DNA from: Bacteroidales bacterium
GTDB lineage: Bacteria; Bacteroidota; Bacteroidia; Bacteroidales; Paludibacteraceae
Assembly (NCBI GenBank): GCA_012519425.1
Contig: JAAYQF010000130.1
Span: 1 to 64,000, forward strand
Length of the DNA stretch: 64,000 nt
Direction: 5' to 3'
Below the pieces are notes generated by a model. That model was not told the origin of the DNA. It searched no databases and worked only from the letters and a program-made list of their open reading frames with translations. Of the stretch, positions 27,270 through 36,643 are shown in pieces. A program made the translations under genes and the position numbers. Positions within the stretch are counted from its first letter, which is position 1. Every line of letters begins with the position of its first letter.

Positions 27270-29447
27270 ATGAATATGATAAGAAATTTTTTAGTGTGCG
27301 TGCTGTGTATGATCGCCGGCGGCGACTTTGTAACTCATGCTGAGAACAGCGTAAAGCAAGATGCAGGGCATCCTGTTGTCGGGACTTCAGAGAACATATT
27401 ACCTCAAAAGGTTGATGTCTTGAAGGTCATTTATAAAGTCAATGATTATTGGCAAATAAACAATCCTGCGCATGGTAATGCTTTCTGGCACAGGGCTGCC
27501 TATCACACCGGAAATATCGCAGCTTATGAAGTGACTAAAGATCTTGGTTATCTTGATTTTTCGTATGCCTGGGCTGAAAGGAACAATTGGAAAGGCGCCA
27601 CTTCTGATAGAAAGTCTGAATGGAAATACAGTTATGGAGAAAGCATGGATTACGTGTTGTTCGGTGATTGGCAGGTCTGCTTCCAGGTGTACGCGGATTT
27701 GTATCAGATTGAACCTTCTGCACATAAGATTGCTCGCGCCAGGGAAGTGATGGAATATCAAATGTCGCTTCCTGCCAGCGATTTTTGGTGGTGGGCTGAT
27801 GGACTTTACATGGTGATGCCGGTAATGACAAGACTCCATAAGATCACAGGAAACGCACTGTATCTTGAGAAACTTCATGAATATTGGCAGTGGGCAAATG
27901 GTATCATGTATGATGAAGAAGAGGGCTTGTATTATCGTGATGCCAAATATGTTTATCCCCAATGGAAAACCTCCAATGATAAAAAAGATTTCTGGGCAAG
28001 GGGTAATGGCTGGGTGTTCGCTGCTTTTGCCAGGGTGTTGGCAGACTTGCCTGAAACAGACCCCTATAGAGACAATTATATTCAGTATTATACCCGTATG
28101 GCGGAAGCACTTGCCGCAACTCAACAAGAAGACGGTTATTGGACACGAAGCATTATTGATCCGGAATATGTGCCGGGTGAAGAGACTAGTGGAACAGCAT
28201 TCTTTACTTACGGTTTTCTTTGGGGCATCAACAATGGTTACCTGTCGGATGAAGATTATGGGTCGGTAGTTGAAAAGGCATGGGACTATTTATCAAATAC
28301 AGCCTTACAGGAGAGTGGGAGAGTGGGTTATGTTCAGCCCATTGGTGCTGCAGCTATACCCGGACAAAAGATTGATGCCAATTCTACTGCAGACTTCGGG
28401 GTTGGTGCTTTTTTACTGGCTGCCTCAGAAATGTATAAGTATGTGGATGGGGATGATATTCAAACCATTTTGCGGCTGTCATCGGTACAGGCTGAAGGCC
28501 CAAATAGTATTATGGTAGTTTTCAATGACACCTTAGATTCAATGTCTGCAGAAAATATTAATAATTATCAAATTAATGGTGAACCAATTGTCGGAGAAGC
28601 TGATTTCGACGGTTTGCGTACTGTATTGATAACTTTGTCCAATTCTTTGGATTATGGTTTACATACAATTTCCGTGTCCGGTTTGGTCAGCAAGGGAGGT
28701 GTGGAAATTCAGCAAGACTCCGACAAACAGTTTATGCTGGCAGTGCCGCTTGATGCTCCTCAAGAAGGTATCACAGTGACAGCCATCGGCAATCAAACCG
28801 GGAATACTCCCCAAAACACAATGGATGGCAGTTTAAATACACGTTGGAGTCAACAGGGAGCAACCGGACAATGGATTAAGTATGATTTGGGAGCGAAAAA
28901 ATTAGTCTCAGCAGTCGATATAGCTTTTTATAATGGAGATAAGCGTACGGCTTATTTCAGTATTGAAGTTTCTGTTGACAACCGAATTTTTAAACCAGTA
29001 TTACAAAATATCATATCAAGCGGTATTACAAATGAACTTGAACGATATGCATTTTCTGCGGAAGAGGCTCGCTATGTTCGCATAGTGTGCAACGGGACTT
29101 CCGAAGGTGACTGGAATAGCATCACCGAAGTACGTATCAGATATGAAGACTTATTCAATTCAATTCCAATTATAGAGGATGAGTCTGAAAAATCATCCAA
29201 TCATTCATCCTTTTATATATTCCCTAATCCGTGTGAAGCTTCCGGTGATATTTATTTGACCGGTTTAAAAATATCCGGTGGTCTCGTTGATGTTGAAATT
29301 ATCGATTTAGGAGGAGTTGTCGTAGCTTCAGGACTTAATCAAACAGTGCCGGTTCATCTGACAACCATGACACAGGCAGGTGTATATCTTGTCAGGATAA
29401 CAGATGAGAAGCATCGTCAGCAATCACTGAAACTCACAGTAAGATGA
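27270..29447 (+). CDS. GH105 unsaturated uronyl hydrolase with CBM32-like domain and T9SS tail
   Basis: Starting at the ATG at 27270 the 725-residue product has a signal peptide (MIRNFLVCVLCMIAGG). Residues about 45-400 are an (alpha/alpha)6 GH105 domain with the catalytic WWWADGLYMVMPV motif, FWARGNGWVFAAFARVL and TSGTAFFTYGFLWGINNGYL. An Ig-like linker domain (about 400-495), an F5/8-type C/CBM32-like domain (about 505-625, NTMDGSLNTRWSQQG and ARYVRIVCNG) and a type-A T9SS tail (about 650-725, FYIFPNPCEASGD) follow. GH105 removes unsaturated uronic acid from lyase products of pectin or similar polymers. The T9SS tail places it on the cell surface, whereas most GH105 enzymes are single-domain and periplasmic or cytoplasmic. 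Confidence 0.9.
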   Translation: MNMIRNFLVCVLCMIAGGDFVTHAENSVKQDAGHPVVGTSENILPQKVDVLKVIYKVNDYWQINNPAHGNAFWHRAAYHTGNIAAYEVTKDLGYLDFSYAWAERNNWKGATSDRKSEWKYSYGESMDYVLFGDWQVCFQVYADLYQIEPSAHKIARAREVMEYQMSLPASDFWWWADGLYMVMPVMTRLHKITGNALYLEKLHEYWQWANGIMYDEEEGLYYRDAKYVYPQWKTSNDKKDFWARGNGWVFAAFARVLADLPETDPYRDNYIQYYTRMAEALAATQQEDGYWTRSIIDPEYVPGEETSGTAFFTYGFLWGINNGYLSDEDYGSVVEKAWDYLSNTALQESGRVGYVQPIGAAAIPGQKIDANSTADFGVGAFLLAASEMYKYVDGDDIQTILRLSSVQAEGPNSIMVVFNDTLDSMSAENINNYQINGEPIVGEADFDGLRTVLITLSNSLDYGLHTISVSGLVSKGGVEIQQDSDKQFMLAVPLDAPQEGITVTAIGNQTGNTPQNTMDGSLNTRWSQQGATGQWIKYDLGAKKLVSAVDIAFYNGDKRTAYFSIEVSVDNRIFKPVLQNIISSGITNELERYAFSAEEARYVRIVCNGTSEGDWNSITEVRIRYEDLFNSIPIIEDESEKSSNHSSFYIFPNPCEASGDIYLTGLKISGGLVDVEIIDLGGVVVASGLNQTVPVHLTTMTQAGVYLVRITDEKHRQQSLKLTVR

Positions 29448-29491
29448 TAGTTGTCGTTTTGATGTTTAAATTCAACGATAATTAACAAAAA

Positions 29492-29529
29492 GACGATATT
29501 GTGTTAAATAATGACGATTTTGTGTCAAA
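29492..29529 (+). promoter_or_regulatory. Direct-repeat operator candidate (21-bp period)
   Basis: GACGATATTGTGTTAAA (29492-29508) and GACGATTTTGTGTCAAA (29513-29529) agree at 15 of 17 positions, with starts 21 bp apart, upstream of the -7 element. Half-site and period are the same as in the pair upstream of the minus-strand Sus locus (16275-16303), which suggests one regulator for both. Confidence 0.65.
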
Positions 29530-29559
29530 AAGAATAAACCAGAATAAAAAATTATCCAC

Positions 29560-29567
29560 TACATTTG
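29560..29567 (+). promoter_or_regulatory. -7 element for the FAS1-SusCD operon
   Basis: TACATTTG matches TAnnTTTG exactly. No proper -33 TTTG lies at 19-21 bp, as at the other locus with the same direct repeat, which fits activator dependence. Confidence 0.55.
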
Positions 29568-29751
29568 CGGAATACATAAAGGTGTTATTGAAATTTAAAT
29601 AATACATCTGCTAATTGCGGATGGTTGTTCGGGTTTAATTGATTGATACTGAGTGGTATTGATTTATTGTCGTCGTTGCAACGAATTTTAAATGACAATA
29701 TGTATTTGTTATGTTTAATGTATAGTAGAATAATTCCTTAATCATATTATC

Positions 29752-31650
29752 ATGCATCGTTTGAATATCATTAAAGTTTTATTGTGTCTACTCGTAATCA
29801 GCGTTTTTAGCTTTTTGCCTTCATGTGTTGAAGATATTCCTGAGGAATTCATGTTTACCAGTACCAAAAAAACCATGGGGCGCTATATTGAAGACGATCC
29901 TGATTTGTCGGAGTTTACCGCTATTTTGCAGAGGAGCAAAACCCTCGGTCTACTGAAAGCATATGGTTTATATACTTGTTTTGCTCCGGACAATGATGCC
30001 ATTGAAAGGTATTATGAGGCTAAGGGCAAGTCTTCCATAGATGATTTTACTGAGGAAGAGTTAAAACAAATTGCTTATGATCATATAGTGTACGGAGATA
30101 CCCTCACATCCGGTGATTTTGGCATTGGCCGATTGAATCAGATGACCATGAGCAGAGGTTTTTTGTCCATTTCCTATTCAGAAAATGATATTTTTGTCAA
30201 TGGTAGATCCAGGTTGATTGAAAAGGATATTTCAGTTCACAATGGGATGCTTCATATTATTTCCGAGATGATAGACCCTTCCCGCTATGGAATTGTTGAC
30301 CAGCTTTCCAAAGAAGAACGTTTTACTTTATTTTATGAAGCTTTGATGCTGACCGGACTGGCAGATTCACTCCAGAAAGATGTTGACGAGTCTTATAATC
30401 CTAATTTATACAGACATTTGGTAATTTATCCTCCGGAAACCAATCCTGCCTGGAGAGCTGATGAAATTCCCGAATCAAGGCGGTATGGTTATACCATATT
30501 GATGGAAAGCAATGAGACCATGGAGGCCAACGGTATTACGGATATAGAATCTCTTAAAACATATGCAGCAAGCGTGTATGATGATGTATATCCCGAGGAT
30601 GCCGGTATTACGGATGTAACCGACAGAAGGAACAGTTTAAATCGGTTTGTTGCCTATCACCTGATAGATAAGGAATTGAGTTTGAAACAATTCATTGATG
30701 CGTATGACAATGGTAATGTTGTTAAGACAGTCGATATGTATGAATATATTGAGACCATGTGTCCCAATACCCTGATAGAGGTGACTAAGGTACGCAGTAC
30801 GAACGAGACCAATCTTTTGAATTACATACCTTCAGCAGGTCGTAAAATACAGATAGTCAATAATTTTGAAAACGAAGATGCGAACAAGGCTCAAAACGGA
30901 ATATATCATGAGCTTGACCAAATGCTTGTTTATGACAGAGTTGTGTTGGAAGAACATTCCGGTAAACGTTTGCGTTTTGATATGGCCAGCTTTTTCCCGG
31001 AATTTACCAATAACGGCATCCGGGGACGGACACATCGTATTCCTTGCCACCACATATGGTTCCCACATGATTACATAGAACGCATCAAAGCGACTCCCCA
31101 AACCGTTATGGGCTACGTAGAGTCCAATAGCAGATTGGGGAATTATCAGGGTGATGAGTTGTTTATGGATGTTAAGCCCGGTAATTTGTATGAATTCACC
31201 ATCACTACTTTTCCTGTTCCTGCCGGGACTTACGAAGTTCGTTTTGGTTATTTGACTAATTACGCCAGAGGTGTTTGTCAGTTTTATTTTGATGATATTC
31301 CCACCGGAGTTCCTATTAATTTGAACAACGATGGATATCACGAAGCTATCGGATGGGTGAGACCCGGGTCGGATCCAAGTGACCCTGAGGGTTATGAAAA
31401 TGACAAAATGATGCGTAATTTGGGTTATATGAAAGCACCTGCATGTATCAAAATAAGTGATTTTGCGTGGGGTCCTAATGAGTTTCCCAGAAACGCCAGT
31501 AATGTTCTTAGAAAAATACTTGGCATTTATACTTTTGACAAAGCCGGCCACCACACCTTGTCCGTCAAGGGTTTGAGCGGTGGTCAGTTTATGATAGATT
31601 ACCTGGAGTTTGTACCGATCAGTGCCCTTGAAACTGAAGATATTTATTGA
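29752..31650 (+). CDS. FAS1-domain lipoprotein, tandem copy 1
   Basis: The 632-residue lipoprotein (FLPSC, Cys25) has FAS1 domain 1 at about 45-190 (LLKAYGLYTCFAPDNDAIE; LIEKDISVHNGMLHIISEMI), FAS1 domain 2 at about 195-400 (YGYTILMESNETMEANG; NSLNRFVAYHLIDKEL) and a beta-rich C-terminal module at about 420-632 (YEVRFGYLTNYARGVCQFYF; LSVKGLSGGQFMIDYLEF). It is over 80% identical by eye to the next gene. It is the first gene after the operator and promoter of the FAS1-SusCD operon. Anchored at the cell surface, it could take the place of SusE/F-type glycan-binding lipoproteins; this is inference from position. Confidence 0.9.
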   Translation: MHRLNIIKVLLCLLVISVFSFLPSCVEDIPEEFMFTSTKKTMGRYIEDDPDLSEFTAILQRSKTLGLLKAYGLYTCFAPDNDAIERYYEAKGKSSIDDFTEEELKQIAYDHIVYGDTLTSGDFGIGRLNQMTMSRGFLSISYSENDIFVNGRSRLIEKDISVHNGMLHIISEMIDPSRYGIVDQLSKEERFTLFYEALMLTGLADSLQKDVDESYNPNLYRHLVIYPPETNPAWRADEIPESRRYGYTILMESNETMEANGITDIESLKTYAASVYDDVYPEDAGITDVTDRRNSLNRFVAYHLIDKELSLKQFIDAYDNGNVVKTVDMYEYIETMCPNTLIEVTKVRSTNETNLLNYIPSAGRKIQIVNNFENEDANKAQNGIYHELDQMLVYDRVVLEEHSGKRLRFDMASFFPEFTNNGIRGRTHRIPCHHIWFPHDYIERIKATPQTVMGYVESNSRLGNYQGDELFMDVKPGNLYEFTITTFPVPAGTYEVRFGYLTNYARGVCQFYFDDIPTGVPINLNNDGYHEAIGWVRPGSDPSDPEGYENDKMMRNLGYMKAPACIKISDFAWGPNEFPRNASNVLRKILGIYTFDKAGHHTLSVKGLSGGQFMIDYLEFVPISALETEDIY

Positions 31651-31670
31651 TTGATTGATTGATTGATTGA
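31647..31670 (+). repeat. (TTGA)6 microsatellite
   Basis: Six TTGA units run from the last base pairs of the first FAS1 duplicate into the following gap and include its stop codon. Slippage would not change the protein because the stop lies in the first unit. Confidence 0.9.
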
Positions 31671-32054
31671 TCAGTGCACAACTTACGATACTACATATAG
31701 TAATATAGTGTGGTATAGTGTACGATATTAAATGTAGATGGGGTGATCAAAGGTGATTAAATTTGATCGTATTTGTGGGGAATGGATTGTGTTTTTTTGA
31801 TTTAAAACCAGGAAAATTGTTAATATTTAACCACCTTTTGAGGTGCAGGGAATTTCAAATTTTTAATGTAATTTTCTGATAGTTAATAATCTATATAAAT
31901 ATATTGTTGTTTTGTTGTTTTTTTTGATAAAATTTCAATGCGATTCTTATGGTTTTTATTAAGTTTTATTTATCTTTGCCTCAATTTGTTTGTAAATAAC
32001 AAATATGTGTGATATATACCATGAGAAGAATAATCCCCTAATTGTACTATTATT
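31671..32054. other. Gap between the FAS1 duplicates with internal promoter candidate
   Basis: No gene is visible. An inverted repeat GATCAAA/TTTGATC (31745-31751 and 31762-31768, 10-bp spacer) could be an operator. TATCTTTG at 31971-31978 matches the -7 consensus about 75 bp before the second duplicate, so that gene may have its own promoter. The last 30 bp before the ATG resemble the sequence before copy 1, indicating that the duplication included some leader. Confidence 0.45.
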
Positions 32055-33956
32055 ATGCATCGTTTGAATAATGCCGTTGAAATTTTATTGTGTCTGTTTA
32101 TAGCAGGCATGTTTGGTTTTTTGTCTTCATGTGTTGATGAAATTGATGAGGAGTTTAGGTTTACCAGTACCAGAAAAACCATGGGACAATACATTGAAGA
32201 CGAACCCGATCTATCGGAATTTACTGCTATTCTTGAGAAGAGTAAAACACTCGGTCTACTAAAAGCATACGGTTTATACACCTGTTTTGCTCCAAGCAAT
32301 TCAGCCATTGAAAAATATTATGAGGCTAAGGGCAAATCTTCTATAGATGATTTTACCGAGGAAGAGTTAAAACAAATTGCTTATGATCATTTGGTGTATG
32401 GGGACACCCTTACGTCCGGTGATTTTGGTATTGGACGATTGAATCAGATGACCATGAGCAGAGGCTTCTTGTCCATTTCTTATTCAGCCAACAATATTTT
32501 TGTCAACGGTAAATCCAGGTTGGTTGAAAAGGATATTTCCACTCACAACGGGATGCTTCATATTATTTCCGAGGTGATAGATCCTTCCCGCTACGGAGTG
32601 GTTGACCAGCTTTCCAAAGAGGAACGTTTTACATTGTTTTATGAAGCCTTGATATTGACCGGGCTGGCGGATTCTCTTCAGAGAGACGTCGACGAGTCTT
32701 ATAATCCTAATTTATACTCACATTTCATAATTTATCCCAGGGAGACCAATCCCAGTTGGAGATACGATGAAGTTCCCGAACAGAGGCGATATGGTTATAC
32801 CATATTGATGGAAAGTAATGAGACCATGGAAGCTAACGGGATTACAGACATAGAATCTCTCAAAACATACGCAGCCAGTGTGTATGATAATGTATATCCC
32901 GAAGATGCCGGTATTACAGATGTAACAGACAGGAGGAACAGTTTGAATCGGTTTGTCGCTTATCACCTGATAGATAAGGAATTGAGTTTGGAGGGATTCA
33001 TTGATGCGTACGACAATGGTAATGTTGTTAAGACAGTCGATATGTATGAATATATCGAGACCATGTGCCCCAACACCTTGATAGAGGTGACCAAGTTGCG
33101 TAAAACCTTGGAGACCAATCTTTTGAATTATATACCTTCAACAGGACGCAGGGTTGAGATACTTAGTAATTTCGAGGAAAATGCGAACAAGGCTCAAAAC
33201 GGAATATATCATGAGGTTGACAAAATGCTTGTTTATGATCAGGTTGTATTGGATGAACATTCCAGTAAACGTTTGCGTTTTGATATGGCCAGTTTATTCC
33301 CGGAGTTTACCAACAATAATATTCGGGGACAAAAACATACACTTCCTTGTAAACACGTTTGGTTTCCACATAATTATATAGAACGGGTTAAAGCGACTCC
33401 CCAAACTACTTTGGGATATGTAGAATCTAATGAGAGGTTGATGAACTATCAGGGTGATGAGTTGTTTATGGATGTTAAGCCCGGTAATTTATATGAATTT
33501 ACTATCACTACTTTACCCGTTCCTGCCGGAACTTACGAAGTTCGTTTTGGTTATTTGACCAATTATGGCAGAGGTGTTTGTCAGTTTTATTTTGATGGTG
33601 TTCCCACCGGTGTTCCTGTTAACTTGAACAACGATGGGGCTCATGAAGCCATTGGGTGGGTGAGACCCGGGTCGGATCTAAGTGATCTTGATGGTTTTGA
33701 AAATGACAAAATGATGCGTAATCTGGGTTACATGAAAGGGCCTGCATGCCTTCAAGCACCTGATCCTGTGTGGACAGGGGGAGCTGCCGATGGCAGGCGA
33801 GACCGTCGTCATCTCAGAAAAATAATCGGTATTTATACTTTCGACAAAGCCGGTCATCATACCCTGTCGGTTAAAGGACTGAGCGGGGGGCAGTTTATGA
33901 TAGATTATATGGAGTTTGTGCCGATCAGTGCCCTTGAGAATGAAGATATCTATTGA
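32055..33956 (+). CDS. FAS1-domain lipoprotein, tandem copy 2
   Basis: The 633-residue lipoprotein (LSSC, Cys26) has the architecture of its upstream copy: two FAS1 domains and the beta-rich C-terminal module. Differences gather in the signal peptide, in the loop at about 340-355 (LRKTLETNLLNYIPSTGRRV against VRSTNETNLLNYIPSAGRKI) and near residues 580-595, where copy 2 has DPVWTGGAADGRRDRRH and copy 1 has DFAWGPNEFPRNASN. Clustering in a few surface-type loops suggests diverging binding sites. It is followed by the multi-FAS1 gene after 56 bp. Confidence 0.9.
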   Translation: MHRLNNAVEILLCLFIAGMFGFLSSCVDEIDEEFRFTSTRKTMGQYIEDEPDLSEFTAILEKSKTLGLLKAYGLYTCFAPSNSAIEKYYEAKGKSSIDDFTEEELKQIAYDHLVYGDTLTSGDFGIGRLNQMTMSRGFLSISYSANNIFVNGKSRLVEKDISTHNGMLHIISEVIDPSRYGVVDQLSKEERFTLFYEALILTGLADSLQRDVDESYNPNLYSHFIIYPRETNPSWRYDEVPEQRRYGYTILMESNETMEANGITDIESLKTYAASVYDNVYPEDAGITDVTDRRNSLNRFVAYHLIDKELSLEGFIDAYDNGNVVKTVDMYEYIETMCPNTLIEVTKLRKTLETNLLNYIPSTGRRVEILSNFEENANKAQNGIYHEVDKMLVYDQVVLDEHSSKRLRFDMASLFPEFTNNNIRGQKHTLPCKHVWFPHNYIERVKATPQTTLGYVESNERLMNYQGDELFMDVKPGNLYEFTITTLPVPAGTYEVRFGYLTNYGRGVCQFYFDGVPTGVPVNLNNDGAHEAIGWVRPGSDLSDLDGFENDKMMRNLGYMKGPACLQAPDPVWTGGAADGRRDRRHLRKIIGIYTFDKAGHHTLSVKGLSGGQFMIDYMEFVPISALENEDIY

Positions 33957-34012
33957 TTTAAAAATATATATGCACACTTATAAATGCACGTGTAAAAATT
34001 AATTTACTACTT

Positions 34013-36577
34013 ATGAGTTACCAACGAAACAGATTTTATTTCAATCTTCACGCATTATTCATTTTAATTGTTGTGGGATTAACAATTAGTTCTTGCGAAA
34101 AAGACTATTACTACGATACCAGAGAACCGGATTTCTTGAATGGTAGTATATATGAATACCTGGAAAAAAGTGGTGATTTTAAATACTACGTTCGTCTTAT
34201 CAATGATTTAGGCTATAAAGAAGTTCTTGCTCTGACAGGTAGTAAAACCTTATTTGTCAGCAAAGATGAAGCTTTCGACAGATTCTTTCAAGACAATGAG
34301 TGGGGAGTTTCAAGTTATGAAGAGTTGTCAGTCAATCAAAAGAAGATGTTGTTTTATTTCTCTATGATCAACAATGCATACACCCTGGAGAAATTGTCGA
34401 ACTATTACGACGGACAATTCAACGAGGGATTGGCACTCAGGAGGCTGACTGCATTGTCGGCTATAGACCGACTTTCTTTTGACACTGAATTGCCTGCGGG
34501 ACCCTATTGGGATCCGTACAGGGAAAACGGACTTTATATTTTGAAGGATAATACTGATATTCCGTTTATCTTTTTCTCACAGCAGTTCATTGACAGGACA
34601 GGCATGACGGATGATGACTTTACCTTTTTGAGTGGTGGTAAAATTCGTGTAAAGGATGACTTTTATGTTTTTGATAATAAGGTTATAGAAAAGGACATCG
34701 TATGTAAAAATGGTTTTATCCAGATAATGGAAGATGTGTTGATACCGCCCGATAATATGGCTGAGTACATCACCGGTAATGAAAAGATGTCTATATTTGC
34801 CGCCTTGCTTAACCGTTTTTCGGCTCCATTTTATGATCATCAAAATACGCTGTTGTATCGTGAATTAAATCCTGAATTTACCGATTCAATTTTTAACAAA
34901 CGTTATTTCGCCGTCAATGGTGGAGTGTCTATGGATCCCGACGGAAAACCGGTTCCGCTTCTTGCTTTTAATCCAGGCTGGAATGCATATGTTACCACGT
35001 CCTCCATTTATTCCGATATGGCTGCGATGTTTGTTCCTACTGATGAAGCGATGACCTATTTTTTCAATAATGAACCTATTGGTATGTTGTTGAAAGAACG
35101 CTATGAAACCTGGGAAAATTTACCCAATGAGGTGGTAGTCTCTTTTTTGAAAAGGCATATGCGGCCTTCTTTAATTGAATCATTCCCGCATAATTTTGAC
35201 AAGATGGTGGATGATCAAAACTATCCGATGCAAGTTGTTGAAGCAGACATTGTAAAGGAAGAAAATTATACAGCGATTAACGGGCAGGTTTATGTGACTA
35301 ACAAGGTTTTTACCCCTGTAGATTTTATCTCCGTATATGGACCTGTGTTGCTTAGCGAAGATTCCAGGGTGATGAACTGGGCAATTCGAAGAACGGAAAC
35401 TGCAACGGACGGGTCACAGTTTGCGTTTTATCAACTCTATTTGAACTCTTTAGTGGTTAACTATAGCTTATTTATTCCTTCAGATGGATTTTTCAATTCT
35501 TATGTAGATCCGGTGGCATTTGGGCAAGATGGTATTCAGGGAGCTATGAAGTATTGGTATAATGAAGAAACGAAAGCGGTAAATGCTACAATTTATGAAT
35601 ATTCTAAAGCTACCCATGAAATAGGTGATTCCATCGCTGCAATCACTGATGCCGGTTTTATACAAAATCGTTTGTGGAAATTATTAGACAGTCATATCGT
35701 AGTGGGCGATATTGAAAAAGATGGATATTACATTACCAAAGCCAACGACTTCATCAAAGTGAGTGAGCAAGGAAAGGTTGTTCAAGGGGGTTATGACGGT
35801 AAAACGGGTGACAAGGTTAATATACTCAGAACTTTTGATCAGGCGAACGGTAAAACCTACCTGGTAGACGCACCTATTCAATCTTCTTTGCAGACGGTTT
35901 ACGATGTGTTGTCTGATGTTCAAAAAGACAAGTTTTCCATGTTTTTTGATTTGTTGAATGAAGCTCCGCGTGACTTTGAGCCTGAGATTCTTTCAATCTT
36001 TACTCCAAGAGGTATCAATTATTGTGTGAGTTTTTTCAATTCATTTAATTATACCATTTATGTTCCTTCCAATGACGCAATTCAGAGTGCCATTAATAGT
36101 GGGAAAATCAAGACATGGGCCACTATCAACGCTTTGCCGCTTGATGATCGTAAAAAAGAAACAGCCGAGTTGATACGCTTTTTGCGTTATCATTTCCAGG
36201 ACCGGGCTGTTTTTATTGGACAGGACAGAGACGACAATATTTATGATTCCAGTGCACGAAAAACGGCGGATGACACATTCCCTTCCAAATACGGCACCGG
36301 TGTGAATAAATACTATAAATTGGGACTGGAAGATGTGGATGGAACTATTGAACTTACAACAGAGTCAGAGGGTAAAGCTCGTGTGATCAAGGAGGACGGA
36401 TACTACAATCTGGTCGCAAAAGATTATGTTTTCAATACCAATAAAGATATATCGACGAGCTTTAAAAATGTAGATGGTACCGGGGCAGCTTCTGCTAAAG
36501 CATTTGTGACATCCAGGGTTGTCACCACCTCATCTGCTGTTATACATTTAATCGATAATGTATTGAGTTATAAATAA
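34013..36577 (+). CDS. Large multi-FAS1 lipoprotein
   Basis: The 854-residue lipoprotein (ISSC, Cys28) holds several FAS1-type domains in series: about 40-250 (LALTGSKTLFVSKDEAF; VIEKDIVCKNGFIQIMEDVL), about 255-435 (AMFVPTDEAMTYFF; YTAINGQVYVTNKVF), about 445-620 (YSLFIPSDGFFNSYV) and about 640-854 (YTIYVPSNDAIQSAI; TSSAVIHLIDNVLSYK). It lacks the beta-rich C-terminal module of the two genes before it. It starts 56 bp after copy 2 and ends 66 bp before SusC. Its size and place directly before SusC suggest a surface component of that transporter complex. Confidence 0.87.
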   Translation: MSYQRNRFYFNLHALFILIVVGLTISSCEKDYYYDTREPDFLNGSIYEYLEKSGDFKYYVRLINDLGYKEVLALTGSKTLFVSKDEAFDRFFQDNEWGVSSYEELSVNQKKMLFYFSMINNAYTLEKLSNYYDGQFNEGLALRRLTALSAIDRLSFDTELPAGPYWDPYRENGLYILKDNTDIPFIFFSQQFIDRTGMTDDDFTFLSGGKIRVKDDFYVFDNKVIEKDIVCKNGFIQIMEDVLIPPDNMAEYITGNEKMSIFAALLNRFSAPFYDHQNTLLYRELNPEFTDSIFNKRYFAVNGGVSMDPDGKPVPLLAFNPGWNAYVTTSSIYSDMAAMFVPTDEAMTYFFNNEPIGMLLKERYETWENLPNEVVVSFLKRHMRPSLIESFPHNFDKMVDDQNYPMQVVEADIVKEENYTAINGQVYVTNKVFTPVDFISVYGPVLLSEDSRVMNWAIRRTETATDGSQFAFYQLYLNSLVVNYSLFIPSDGFFNSYVDPVAFGQDGIQGAMKYWYNEETKAVNATIYEYSKATHEIGDSIAAITDAGFIQNRLWKLLDSHIVVGDIEKDGYYITKANDFIKVSEQGKVVQGGYDGKTGDKVNILRTFDQANGKTYLVDAPIQSSLQTVYDVLSDVQKDKFSMFFDLLNEAPRDFEPEILSIFTPRGINYCVSFFNSFNYTIYVPSNDAIQSAINSGKIKTWATINALPLDDRKKETAELIRFLRYHFQDRAVFIGQDRDDNIYDSSARKTADDTFPSKYGTGVNKYYKLGLEDVDGTIELTTESEGKARVIKEDGYYNLVAKDYVFNTNKDISTSFKNVDGTGAASAKAFVTSRVVTTSSAVIHLIDNVLSYK

Positions 36578-36643
36578 GTGTGATATTAACGAATATCTGC
36601 CTACAAAATATTAAAAATAGCTGTTACTAAAAGAAAATAACAT

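Larger units (their letters stand above)
29448..29751. other. Leader region of the FAS1-SusCD operon
   Basis: No gene is visible. It holds the tandem repeat at 29492-29529, a -7 element at 29560-29567 and, in the predicted 5' leader, a 12-bp perfect palindrome TCGTTGCAACGA (29673-29684). The predicted leader of about 180 nt is long for this group. I see no terminator for the GH105 gene, so read-through is possible. Confidence 0.5.

Noticed and set aside
27399-28127. 242-residue open frame antisense to the GH105 gene
   Set aside because: It is covered by a gene with clear domains, and its own translation is low in recognisable folds and rich in His/Ile/Cys, typical of a shadow frame.
30832-31554. 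240-residue antisense frame in the first FAS1 duplicate
   Set aside because: It is only open in copy 1; the closely related copy 2 has just a short frame there, so it is not conserved even within the window.
29752-33956. FAS1 tandem copies as an assembly error
   Set aside because: The copies differ at many positions and have different spacers before and after, so both are real.
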